Below are positions 1-12,060 of a DNA stretch of 64,000 nt, piece by piece; position 1 is the first letter of the stretch; every line of letters begins with the position of its first letter. Source of the DNA: Certhia americana (taxonomy: Eukaryota > Chordata > Aves > Passeriformes > Certhiidae). Made by a program: the position numbers and the translations under genes. Below the pieces are notes generated by a model. The model made no database searches and was not told the origin of the DNA. It saw only the letters and a program-made list of their open reading frames with translations. Where the stretch lies: positions 86,822,108-86,886,107 of the forward strand of contig CM031858.1 in NCBI GenBank assembly GCA_018697195.1. The letters are read 5' to 3'.

Positions 1-743
1 TTTTTTTCTTTTTAATGTCTTTGTGTTTTTAGATCTCTAATTAACCCACAACAGCTTTGTCCTCTTCTTGTGAGTAATGCATAGGAGATGATTACTTAGA
101 TATTGAAAACATACTTACTAACTTCACAATTTCTCTTTGCACCCTTTACTGACATTTTGTGATGGTTATGATCAAGGCGTATGCACTGTCATCAAAGAAG
201 ACAAGTAGACCTTTTGGTCTAGAATATGAATCATTTAGAATATGATTTCAGTGATCAGTAAATGTGGTAGTGAATGTTAATAAATGTTAGAGTAGAGGCT
301 ACTCTAGTGCTAAATAGGGCAGTTCCTGATCAAACAAGACAGCTTTTAAATGATCAATGCAGTGGTGCCACCCTTACAGCCACCTCAGGGATGGTGATGC
401 CTTCTCCTTCACACCCCTGGTGAGAGGATGATGTTTATTTCCCTGCTATGATATCCTTCAGATCTCCTTCAGACACATCATTAAGCTAGGCAGTCCTCTG
501 CTTTCAGGAAAAGGGTTAAAGATCGGCTTTTCAAAACGACTCCCTCATATACACAGCAAAGCCTTCCTGTTAGAAAAGACTAAACCCAGATACCCTGGCT
601 TCTGAAAATTTTGAATTTGGATCTGGATTTCCAGGCTATTTTTTGGTGCTGATTTCTTCTTATAATCACCATGGCAGCAATTCTTGAATCACTTTGTTAA
701 AAAAAGAAGCTTTTTCTACACTTTGTCTACGAAGAACTATGCC

Positions 744-762
744 AAAAAAAAAAAAAAAAAAA
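744..762 (+). repeat. Poly(A) tract, 19 bases
   Basis: An uninterrupted run of 19 A bases. CR1 elements lack A tails, so this is more likely a simple tract than the end of a bird LINE. No target-site duplication was seen around it. Confidence 0.9.
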
Positions 763-1433
763 GATAATTTTTGTAATTTATTACATGACAACATAAAATT
801 GGAAGCCTGCAATCAGTGGGAAGTAAAAGCTTTCAAAAATAAAGCTACAAGGTGATAAGTTAAAATTGCTGGTTGTCACATCCATCCTACTGCTTTTATC
901 CATAACTGCTCTGTTCCTTTTATAAAAGCCTGGATTTATTAGCAACCACTGGAGGCCTTCAGACACCACCAGCCCTTGTAGCTCCCAGGTTAATTACTGG
1001 TATTAATTACTACCAATGTACAAATTCCTAAGGCCCTGTAACAGCTGCCATGCTTTTGTCTCTGATGCATCTAAAAATCCAGTCTCTAGCTTGATTTAAT
1101 GTCACCATCTTCAGCACTGAGTGTTACTCTAAGCTGAAACTATTTACAGGTCTTGTGATTAGTACTGTTTGTATTTGTCTGTAAAAGGGGTCAATTGATT
1201 GTAGGAAAATGGGCCTTCACACATGTTCCAAGGGGAAAAGGGGAGCAAGTGCTTTAGTCTAGCCTCCTCTCTGAATACAGTCATTGCACATGAAGAATGA
1301 AGGAACTGTATGAGTGACCATTTATATAAAGGTTAAGGAACAAAGATACAACTTTCTAGACTTCTTTCCAGCCTAGGGGTATCTGTCTTATTTTAAATAG
1401 AATCTGACTCCATATCGCTCTTCTGAGCAATAG

Positions 1434-1453
1434 GTACTGTACTGTACTGTACT
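1434..1453. repeat. Short (GTACT)4 microsatellite
   Basis: Four tandem copies of a GTACT unit. Adjacent copies contain the palindrome GTAC. Too short to be more than a minor microsatellite. Confidence 0.85.
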
Positions 1454-2256
1454 CACAGAACCCCCATTCTGGGAAAGTCTGAGGCTGCCATGAGTACCAT
1501 CTCCCTCCAGGAAACCCATTAGGCTGGTCCTTCCCACATGCCATCTAAGCAGCCTCTTTCATGCTTTGTCTTCTGACATCTCTCATGCTGTGGGACTGCC
1601 CTCTGCAAATATCCATCAACATCTTCTTCATCATTACTCTTCAAAACTATTTTGCTCTGTAGATCCATTTATGAGTCCCCAGCAGAGTACATGACAACAC
1701 TGACAGCCAGTAGGCTGACACTGTAACTTCCCACTGGCTAAGGCTGTCTCATCCCCTTCTTCCCATGACAGGTAGATCACTTGTGGAAGTCCTTGCCAAA
1801 GGACATGGTAGATGCTAAAAATTTACGAGCGATGACTAAAGCTTGTGAAAATAAATCCAGTGAGCATTGCAAAATACTTGAAGCCCACTTCAGAGAAATA
1901 AGGTCCTGAGCTAAAATCATTAAAGGCAGAAAGGTTATTAGCAAGTTTCACATATGGTTGGCCTGTTCTTATGAATCCATAGCCATCCACTAATGGCCAT
2001 ACTTTGTGTAGTTTTTGTAATTGAAACACCAGAACAAGACATTGTCAATAGTCCCAAGAGCAAAATCTGTGCTCAGAGATCTCTTAATGTAAATTCTGTA
2101 AAAACAGAATGCTCTGCTAGAGTGGACAGACCTTTGGTCTTACCCCCTATAGTCAGTCATTCTTGCTTTTATGTATCTAAAATGGGAATCAAAATTAGAG
2201 TATTTTACTCTTTGTTACTATTTTTATTGTTTTTCCAGCAGCACAACTGAATTAGT

Positions 2257-2285
2257 TATACACACACACACACACATACACACAT
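2257..2285. repeat. (CA)n microsatellite
   Basis: An alternating CA tract with one interruption near its 3' end (ACATACAC), preceded by TATA. It is an ordinary dinucleotide repeat. Confidence 0.95.
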
Positions 2286-3027
2286 AGAGATAGTATTAGG
2301 ACAGTGGCACCTAAGGAAAACCCTCCCAAATTTTAAGCTTTACCCCCACATCCCAGCAACAAGAGAGATGCTCTGATAAGATGCACATTGGAGGATGTCA
2401 GTGATTCTCTTGGAGAGCTGTTGTTTCGATCTGAAGCAGGTAAAGCAGGTCCTAGTGCATGTTTTGCAAATAATTTTGTGATGGTTCCCCTATACTTTAT
2501 CCAGTGGCACAGTGTGAGAAGCTAAAACCCACCATGGGTTTTGGATATTTTGTTAGTGCATTTTCTACCAGTAGAAATTTAATAGAATCATTTTCTGCTT
2601 TTGAAATACCAGATGCCATATTGATCTTTCTCTTATAAATGCTGTTACTATGGATTTTGATGCCTCCTTGCTTATAACAAGACACAGAGATTTGTTGTAG
2701 AGCATGTTCTCTGTATATATTTTGTAAATTAGCATAATTTGGAGTGATAGAGATTGCTTTTCTTTTCATTTTTTTTTTTTTTAACCCAGGTTTGAGCTAC
2801 AAAAACAGTATTTACAAGAGAGAAAAAATTTTGAACATTTGAACACTAGAAAAGGTTTTTATTCAATAGTTAATTTCTCCTTTACCTGTATTCTTTTATG
2901 CAGGACTACAAAGGTAATCTGTCTGTCTGAATACTAAAACATCTACAGGGGCTAATTCTACCTGAAGAAATAAACTTCTCCTTAAGAATCTCAGAAAATT
3001 AATTTACTGAATAGTTGTATTCCCTTT

Positions 3028-3057
3028 CCCCCCCCCACCTTTTTTTTTTTTTTTTTT
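3028..3057. repeat. C-run followed by T19 tract
   Basis: A run of nine C bases, a short spacer, then 19 T bases, giving a pure pyrimidine-rich strand. No retrocopy body is recognisable on the strand for which this would be an A tail. Confidence 0.85.
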
Positions 3058-5515
3058 AATTTTGCATATACAAATATATTCTTTTACAAATTTCCCAGAC
3101 CTCCACCATCTCCCACCTCTGTTAATCAGTATTTCCCAAGCTGGAGATGAAGAATTCTCTGGATGGATTGGCAGATGGCAGCAGTAATACTATTTGGTAC
3201 ACAAATCCTCAAAGATAATTTAAGCACGTATTCTTTTGCTGAAGCTGACAGGAGGTTGGTGCTCAGCAGATTTTAGCACTGGAGTGCTGGCGAAAACGCA
3301 GCCAGTGTAGGTCGCCACCAGCTCTGTCACAAGGATCAGCTCTCAGCACCACATTCTCCTCCTGTACCATACATACCACAACCTGCACTGGTCCTCTCGT
3401 GCTGCTTCCCTCACACAGAGAGTCCAGACTGCTGCAGCCATCTCACTGAAAACTGCCCGTGACTCTCACTGTCTATCATATGTGGATACCTTTAAACCTT
3501 TTTCGGCTCTGTCCTCTCACGTGACTGACTTTAGAAACTGTTCAGAGCTCCAAGCTTATGTTGTGTCCCACCCAAAACTTCCCTGCTGTCCCTTGGTGTT
3601 CCACTCAACTGTGTTTGCTAGCACTAGACAGCATCTTCTTCGAAACTCAACCCACACTGGACCAAGTATCCATAGCATGTTCTAGTCACCACTTACTGTA
3701 TTTAAATTAATTTATAGACTATTCACTTGAATTAAAATCAGACCACAAGCTTTAATCTAGATTTACTTAGAGACACTTTACCCAGATGGCATATGCACTC
3801 TGTGTAAATGCATTTTACTTATCAATCTAAGCCATTTAAATTAAATACAAAATCCAGCCAAAGTACTATTTGTATGCTGCTTGTTATGAACAACATTGCA
3901 GAATGGCTAATGGCAAATGGAGTAACCAAAGGCTACCTAACGATTCCTTTAAGGAATATATAGTTGCTTGATTCTTTTGTTTTCTGCTTCCCTCTTCCCA
4001 TTTTCAGCCTCGTGGTAGCTGTCTGTGGTAACCTTCTGTTCTGTTATCTCCTCATTTCATTTCCAGTGTTGGATGTGATACCCCCAAAGTTGCCCAAAAT
4101 TTGCGGTATTCCTAGAGCACTTTTGCCCCTGGGGAAATGGGGAAAGCATTAAATTGAATTCAAGTCCAGTGTCTTGGATATATGCAGAGCCCTTTGAAGG
4201 GGTTGTGTCCAGAGTAGGTGCAAGGGTGATAAGCTTTGCCTCCTCCAACATGTCCTTGCAGTGGCTGCCTTGGAGGCAGGCTGTGGAGGATGTGTGTGAG
4301 CAGGCTGTGAAAGCTATGCACTGATGTGCTGGTCTTGTGAGGGCACATGCTCTGGAGAGTGTTCCTCAGCTGTGCCAGCTAATGGGATTTCAGGCTCACC
4401 CCTGTACAGCAGACATATTTAGTTTTGAGAATATTTAAGCTTTGATCCTACCCTTGCCAGACACTGTAGCCACAGTGTATGTGACCTCAGACTAGTTACT
4501 TACTATTTTTGGGTATCTGTCTTTTTTTCTTTTGCAGTTAGCTGCAAGAATAGTCATTGAAGTATATGAAATGCTCAAAAACTGTACTTCAATTGTTTGA
4601 ACTTCAAAAAAATGCCTTGTGTGTTATTCCTTAAGTGAAAGCACTTGTTCTCTGTGGAGGCTGGGTAGCAGAAGGGCATCTGTGGACTGGATGGTAACAT
4701 AATCTTTTATGTTCTTTCATATTTGTAAGAACTGGAATGGACATACCTAAGCTTGTTCAGAGTCAGAAGGACTTTGCACAAAATTTCCCCTGAATTAAAG
4801 AGTAATTGAGGACCCAGAGAACACAGCAGGATGATTCCCTGGTAGCAGGTTTCATCAGGTTGTCTATCTGCCTACCTCCTTCACTACCAGGCAAATGCAA
4901 CAAGAGCAGGAAGTCTGTGCTGTGCAGGCAGGCACCAGATGTGTTGAGTGGAGTTTCTTCCTGACTTTGCTCCTTTACCAACATGGTACAGTGGGACCCA
5001 TTCAAAAGCAAATGCTGTAGTGTAGCTGCTTTAGTAAATGGCTGTGCCAGTGTGCATGACTCAGTACAGTCACAGCTACAGCCTAAGTTGCCTAAGCAGC
5101 AACTAAACTAGTGCTAACAAGTGGCCTGGAGGTAGAATTCTAGGTGTAATATTTGTATACTGCAATAATTTAGTATAAATCCTTATAATCCATAGTTTGA
5201 TGCCTTCCCACACAATTCAGCATAGCTGGTACTAATGCAAGGCAGAGGGGCATGAGCTAGGGATGTGACAGGATGTTGCATTGAATTCAGTGGCAGGTAT
5301 CCACGTGGTTTTGCAAAAGTTATCAGTGGGGGTGTTGTTCTTGAGTGTATGGATTGGTGCAGGGCTAAACACACAACTTCAGCCAGAGCTGTAGCAGTAC
5401 TACAGGAAAGAGACTGGGAACACATCCACAGCAGACCCCCATCTGGGTGAGGTGTTTCCACCTGATACATGCTTCACATCCTAATTGTGCTTTCCAGACT
5501 GGAGCTTAGAAAATA

Positions 5516-5539
5516 TTTTTTTTTTTTTTTTTTTTTTTT
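5516..5539. repeat. Poly(T) tract, 24 bases
   Basis: An uninterrupted run of 24 T bases. On the minus strand it would be an A tail, but the adjoining sequence contains no recognisable retrocopy or SINE. Confidence 0.9.
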
Positions 5540-7086
5540 GAAAAGCAACTGCAGTCCCAGATTTTGGAATGCATCCAGCTATTAAAGTTCAGTGATGTAG
5601 TGACAACTAAGTACTTTAATTCAGTTTGAAGTTAGAGTAATTCAGTAAGAAGGAAATATATTGCAAAGTACTATTCAATCCCACACATACATTAGACAGC
5701 AAGTGGACTGCACATTATTATTGTTTCATTTCGAATTTCTGTCAGTTGTGCTGTGGGAAAAATTTCTTCATATGGAGTATTTAATTCTGGAAGCAATAGT
5801 CAGTTCTTAGTACTGGAAGGAAGTAGAAGTGGACAAAACCACCTACAGACTGGCAAATTTAGATCATCGCTAAATCCGTCATCAGCTCCATTCTCCAGCA
5901 TGTTTCAGTTGCGTACCTCAGACAACACTGATCGCGGCTTAACAGTAAATATGGAAATCAGTTTCTGCAAAGTTGAAGTTACAGGCTTTCCATAGGCTGC
6001 CTGGAAGGAGCCATTTGGCAAGTGTTGTGTGTGCCTGATGGTGTCTGGGAGGCTCGTTTCTGTGTCAGTGTGACACACCAGTCACTCTATGTCCTACCAT
6101 ATTTTCTGGAATCCTCTGGACACCAGCAGATGCCTGTTCAATTCCACCTTTAAAATCTTGTTTTCACTATAAATTCTGGCCCACACTTTCTGTATAACTG
6201 TTGATAAACTAGGGAGTGGCAGTGCTCCCAGACGTAGAATACCTGTGGTAGCTGCTCAGGTCTCCAGGAAGCAACATTTAATGGTGCTGTCTCCAGCCCA
6301 TGGAGACATTGGCTTGAGGGCCACTGTATCTGTGATGGGTACCACTAGAGGAAACTTTCGTATCAGTCCACATGCCTTCCCTTGGTGCTATTTCATTTAC
6401 TTAATTAGGTCAGTTTTAATAACTGCCTAACTCTACTTTGTTAATTGGTACCTTAAAAGCAGGGAAGAGATGATTTTAAGTGCTCACAAGCAGGACATGA
6501 ATGCTGTTACACAAGCTCATTTCTATGGGAAATGGACAGCTCAAATCACAGCTGAATAAGAAGTGGAAAAAAATTATGGCCTGTCATAATGACAATGACA
6601 GTCTCCTTGTGCATCCTTACCCTGCAGAGACAGGGAGGCAAAGGAGCCTGAACTGTGCAAACCACAGCACCCCTACTGCAGCATGTACAGCCACGTGCCT
6701 GTAGCTATCCAGCAAGGAGGGCAAGGCTGTGCAGGCTATCAGAGGATAGCGCTGCCTAGCAGGACAGAGCTCGGTGACGATGGCCTTCCTCCCAAACTGA
6801 TGACAGTCCTGTGGTGAAAGTGGGTTTTCTTCTGTGCGGAGTGGAACTGCTGGGCCAGCTTCCACTCTATTTTCCTTGATTTAGAAAAAACACACTTTTT
6901 CTTTAGGAATTAGTGTCTGACTCAGTTTTGGTTTTGTCTGTGGAGGTGAGTTTTCTCTGTGCTCCTAGAGAATGAACTGCAGCCACCTCACAGCATGAAC
7001 TAGCTCTGCCTGAGAAGGGAATGCTTGCACAGGGGTGGGGTTTCAAAGAACTGATGCCAGAGAATCATGGCACAAACATTTTCACC

Positions 7087-7112
7087 TTTCAGGAACTTCT
7101 GAGTTCCTGAAA
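7087..7112. repeat. 11-bp perfect inverted repeat with 4-base loop
   Basis: The arms 7087-7097 and 7102-7112 are exact reverse complements of one another around the loop TCTG. It is a compact potential hairpin or cruciform. No function is implied by sequence alone. Confidence 0.85.
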
Positions 7113-7928
7113 TAGCTGTGATCTTGATTGATTCATACATTTTATGCATGTTTGCTGTGCAGCTGGAAAATAAGCAACAGAGCTTTAGACTTTCAGGCTT
7201 TCTTTGGAGATTGATGCAGAATTTGGACAGATTCTCCAGAAACATAGTGGCCAGTGTGATTGAATCTATCAAGCATAACAACATGAGGAGGTATCATGGG
7301 GATGTGTTTTGAACTTTATAAATTCAGTGATGAGGACTGTCAGCAGAAGCCTCAAAATAAATGCTCTATTCATTGAGATTGTGCACTTTTTTTGGGCCTC
7401 CTTCCAGAACAAATATAACGGAAAAAGTTAAGCAACCTCTGAAACTTTGCAAAGTCACAGTGTATGAACTAATGTTAATGAAAGTGAAGGCTGACTAAGA
7501 GAAGACAAATTAAAATGTTTGGAGAGTTCATAGTGGATATAGGGATAAAAAAATATTCCTTAAGAGTGAGTATGTCTAAATCAGCATAAAACAAGAACTA
7601 GCCATTAGAATTTTGTCTGGTGGTGCAACCCCAACTCAATGGAGTGGGAAGCATGACAGGCCATCTCCATACCACAGTTTGTATGCTTTGCTAGGAACAA
7701 GCACAGTAACTCCAAGTTACACAACCCTGGAGTAATCTCAGTGCTCACTGAGAGACATTGAGTATGAAGAATGAAAGGAAGCTCCTTAAAATAAAGGCCA
7801 GATGAGACACAGCCTAAAGCTGCAAGAGCTATTGAAATAATTGCTAGCTCCTTAACCTTTCAAGAAAAAATTAGCTGAACTGCAAAAAATGAAGGATTAA
7901 AAAGTGGGGAGGGGGGAGATAGAGAAAA

Positions 7929-8176
7929 CTAGTCAGAGGAAGACACTTTTAATTTGCAGCCTGCTCTCTTAATCAGAATTACTTTAGGATAATCAGGCAG
8001 ATGCGGATGTTTCTCAGAAGGTAATGCTTGAGTGGTGAAGGTAGAATATGATGGTTGGATAAAACACGTTTGCAAATTTGACAGGTTACATTATCTTTTA
8101 TTGACATCCAAACAGAACTGCCAGACTCTGGAGGCTTTATTTTTGCATCAGCCTCTTTTTTTATGACATCTGCCAT
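7929..8176 (-). pseudogene. Decayed BED-type zinc finger, hAT transposase or ZBED-like relic
   Basis: The minus-strand frame from ATG at 8176 runs 65 codons to a stop ending at 7979. Residues about 17-21 read SGSSV followed by W, like the small/aromatic start of a BED finger. A CQIC pair (C-x2-C) comes next, then KRVLS, and a histidine 16 residues after the second cysteine, which is BED spacing. In the open frame the final histidine is missing. One frame over, the same bases encode KHP, the usual end of a BED finger, and that frame stays open to a TAG at 7929-7931. The best reading is a BED finger broken by a one- or two-base indel. BED fingers are DNA-binding modules found at the N-terminus of hAT transposases and in domesticated ZBED proteins. 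No dimerisation or catalytic region was recognised further along the minus strand, so only the N-terminal part seems to survive. Chance similarity remains possible. Confidence 0.45.
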
Positions 8177-9149
8177 CTTTAGAAATTAAACAAACTTTTT
8201 ATTGCTGAGTTTTATCAGATTATCTCAAGCAGCCTTGACTGCTTCTTGGTAAATTGTGTGATATGTGATGTGTTTCTGACTTTAACCTGCATTTTTTCTC
8301 CTTTCCTTCTTTCTCTAAAATAATTCAAAATAATTTATGAAATTCACTCTGTGTTACAATCTAACTTTGATCTGGAGAGACAATACCAAGGCAAAATAGA
8401 AAAAGATGGATTATAGTTCCTACATTAATAGACTTGCAGGAAAAAAAACCTCGTACACTTTATGAAATGAAAAAGATAAGAGCATGAATTAATAATACTT
8501 TAACAGCAGTGGCACAAAATCCTTGAACAGTAATGCTCCAAAACTACTCATATTGATTTAAAATCTATATTTAAGACAGTTTGGCTTAGAAGTCCCTCTT
8601 CAGCCACATCAGATATAGATTTTCAATTTACAGGATTATTTTAAATTGTGGTCTTTAATTCAGAAAATATCATACAAAGCTTTCCACATTTAAAAGTAAA
8701 TTTCTTTCTTTTGCTCTCTCGAATTATGCTAGTTAAAGTTTAACAGTCATCACTGATAAATGCTTCTGTATGAAGCATTATTATTACTCTATGAAGAACA
8801 CGACCTGCAGAGGCCATGTTCCAAGCTGCATGCTTATAGACTTTGGAGTCTCGAATGAGGGAAAACCCTCTGTGGATACAGATCAGAAGAAGATGAGGCT
8901 CATGGAGCACTTAAGATCACTGAGGGCCAAATTCTACCAGAGGTAATGTGTATCTATTGAGTACCACAAGGGTTTGTGTTCTTGCAAGGGCAGAGTTTGT
9001 CAAAATCATTTTACTGCTAATAAATAGAGATTGATCTACTTAAAGTTGGCCAGTTCTTTGTTTTATATTGAAGTAGCAGCATAAGAGAATTGATTATTGT
9101 TTTCTTGAATTCCAAACAGTTCTTGAGGAATTTGCTGGAAGCGTTTACT

Positions 9150-9270
9150 GTTCGTTCAAAGGGAAATGATTACAGCCTGCAGTTACATTAATGTGCTGAT
9201 GTGTAATTAGTACAGTGTCACTTTAAACAGCAAATTAATTCACAGTGGTTAGGTAAATTGTTACACATAC
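9150..9270. promoter_or_regulatory. Possible conserved non-coding element
   Basis: AT-rich unique sequence with ATTAAT, TAATTAG (9204-9210) and AAATTAATT in about 60 bases, a density typical of homeodomain-bound enhancers. There is no coding frame. Conservation cannot be seen from one sequence, so the call is an inference from composition. Confidence 0.2.
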
Positions 9271-10578
9271 TCACATCTATTTGTCTATAATATGACTGAA
9301 GTTTTTAGTGTGCCCCAGCAAAACTGTGCTGTCCAAAGAAAAGGGTGAATTGGTGTGGAAGAGATGGGAAATTTAATTAGAACTAAAGGGTTTTTGTCGC
9401 AAACTCAAAAATGGTTACAAAGCATGGAGGCTGGGAAAAAACATTAGTTCCAATAGTGACAAGAAATTTTTCCCTTAACTAATGATAGTAATGGGCAGAG
9501 AAGACAGTGTCCAGATCCAAAGAAAGTGCTAGTTTACGTTTAATAGCTTGAAGATGAGGAAAAATCACCCTGGCTTGAGTTCAAATTCATATTCTATGGC
9601 TTCAGTATTCCTATAATGTGTTTCTGAAACTGGAAAATAATTCTCTTCTCACTTTGGGTCCAGCCACACCACTGAATTTTATGTGTGGGCTTGGTTGTGG
9701 AAGTCAGAATTCCTCTCAGACCTCCACTTCAGGGGTTTGATTTGACAACCAGATATGGAATGACATCTCCTCGTCCTGGAGAAAGAAGACCTTGGACACC
9801 TCTGAGGTCACATTATGTTATTGCTCCTTATGCAAACCACAGAAGTAATGACTGTCTGGCAAATGATATCTGCCAGTGATGGTTCTTGAATGAGTCACTG
9901 TGAGGATAACACTCACCAGCTTAGCTGAGAGGCCAGATTTCCATGATCATTCACTGCAGCTTCCAACTTCCTCTCACACTGGGGAAGAGGGGAGTGAAAC
10001 ACCAGGCAAGTGGTGATTTGCAAATCTCTGCCTCCATTCCATCAGTATTCATCATGACTCAAATTTTATAGCTGTGGAGAGAAAGATGATTGCACTGTCA
10101 GACTAGGGAAATGAAACCTGAGGAATGAGCAGGTTTCCCATTTATCCATAAATCAGCTTATCCTTGTTGGTGGTATAAAACAGGTAAAAGAATGTGTACA
10201 GCAGGTTGCTTGCTAATACATCCTGCTTCCTGTCTGAGGGGTTGCACAGAGCAGACAATGAGATCATTCCACAGAGCCTGTGGGCTCAGACTAACCTCTC
10301 TCAGAAATGCCTTCAGTGAACTAAAACGAGGAGACACAAAAGGAGGAAGCGCAGAATAATTAAGCAGAATCTTATCTAACTCAAAATATTTTCATGCTTT
10401 TTCCACAGGGCATCAGCAAATCTTTAAGGATGCATTTTCAGCTCTAACCTTGAATTTCCTTGCTGTAGAAATGGGATGGAGTGAATCATTTAGTTTTATC
10501 TGAACATACATTTTCTGTAAAAAGCAGATTAATTCTGGGTCCCAAGTTTCTAGTACTCCATGTTTTGATTTCCTTTAA

Positions 10579-10594
10579 GTGCCTATATAGGCAC
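10579..10594. repeat. 16-bp perfect palindrome
   Basis: A gapless palindrome with half-site GTGCCTAT, centred on TATA. It could be a dimeric protein-binding site or simply chance. Confidence 0.8.
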
Positions 10595-11436
10595 AGTTTA
10601 GGGAATTGGTAAGACAGATGGAGCTTGGTTAGCATGATTTTTTTTTTCACACTGAATGTAAAAGTGGTTGGGTATTTTTTTTACTATGAAGCTGAGATAT
10701 GGAAGGCAGGTGGCTGGAAATAACTAATTTCTAGATAAACTATACAATTGATAGCAAAAATCTTAGAATACAGGCATGAAAAGATTGGGGGATTCTTCAA
10801 GATGCAGACTAATAATTAAAAACTGTTGTTGCACTCATCATTAGGCAACCTTAAGAGTCATGTTGCTGTCAAAAATACTGATGGTATTCCTTTTGATACC
10901 CTCCTAGGGAAAGACCTTTTAATTTGTAGCTTTGTCCTTTGCCTAATATGAGGTCTGACCAGTTGAACTGTACTTTATTCCATGCAAGATAAATCTGGAA
11001 ATGAGCAAACTGATAGCTGTGACTTTTATACTGTTATTTGAAGTAGATAGGAAAGCTTAAAAAAATTAAAATCTTTTGAACAGAAGTTTGACATTTTTGA
11101 GCAAACAGCTTATGTAATTTGCTTAATTCTGTTAATGTGAGTACTTATCAACAGAGTGCCTGGACAGACATTCAGTTGGTCATCTTCATAAAAATGGCAG
11201 CTAAATCCACTTCATTTCCTCACCTGATTCTTCAAGTTTGTTTGGAGAAGCAAAAGTACTAAACAAAGTAGCAACAGCATACAAGTAATATATGGAGAGT
11301 CAGAGACAAAAAAAAACAATAAATCTGCCAAAGATTTTTCAAACTGAGATGGCAGTAATCTTGTCTTGTGCACCTGGCTTCAAAGTGCTGGTCTTTATTA
11401 TAATGCATAGCAATATTTTATACTGGACTTACACAT

Positions 11437-11490
11437 GTATGTATATCTATATCTATCTATATACTTATTTATCTATCTATATACTTATAT
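11437..11490. repeat. Degenerate (TATC)n-type microsatellite
   Basis: Imperfect tetranucleotide repeat built from TATG, TATC and TATA units, with two ATACTTAT interruptions. It is a decayed array. Confidence 0.85.
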
Positions 11491-11854
11491 GAAGGGATTT
11501 TCAAGCTCTGCTTTTCAAACCATTTCCATTAAGAATGAAATGTAAGTCCACAGGGAAAAGAGCACATAGAATTAAATACTGTGCTCATAAGAAATTCAAC
11601 AACAGCTCTGAATATTTTCATTAGCATTTATTTATGACTTGAGTTGAGCAAACAGTAAAAAACATGCTGTCCTGTGAATATCCACTTGGATTCACAAGTG
11701 AATTTCAATTTAACTCTTTGAACCATTTCAAGGGGCTGTTTTCTGTGGATATTTGGAACAGAGCTTTATTAGCAGAAACTGGGCTCAGCAATGCCCCTTT
11801 TAAATTCATAAGTTTGGATGTTCACCACAGGTGGTTTCTTGAGCTGTATATCCA

Positions 11855-12060
11855 CAACGTCAGTTAGTTAATTAGACAACTAACCTCATCAGGAGTAAGT
11901 TTTACATGGCTAATATAATTAAGAAATGCAGTGTGATTTACAAATGTTCACAACTCCTTATGAGTGATCTGCAGACCTGGAATTATTAATTATGAAGCAT
12001 TCATAAATAACTCTGCATAACAAATTTGGAAATGTTGTGATCCATGTAAGGGCAATTTGC
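11855..12060. promoter_or_regulatory. Possible conserved non-coding element
   Basis: Dense TAATTA-type sites: TTAATTAG near 11868, then TATTAATTATG and CATAAATAA further on. The arms GTTAGTT (11863-11869) and AACTAAC (11878-11884) form an inverted repeat around one site. There are no coding frames of note. Composition suggests a developmental enhancer, but cross-species conservation is untested. Confidence 0.25.

Larger units (their letters stand above)
1..7928. other. AT-rich non-coding block
   Basis: No gene could be supported in this stretch. All open frames are under about 100 codons, lie on both strands, and show no recognisable domain. The DNA is mostly unique and AT-rich, and contains only the simple repeats and one palindrome listed separately. 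It could be intergenic or intronic; the sequence does not decide between these. Confidence 0.7.

Noticed and set aside
7690..7745. GTAACTCC/GTTACAC-type words like an ancient amniote repeat
   Set aside because: Match is too short and degraded to tell from chance.
8925..8960. GGGCCAAATTCTACC, resembling the edge of an ancient palindromic repeat
   Set aside because: Only about a dozen bases fit and the other arm was not found.
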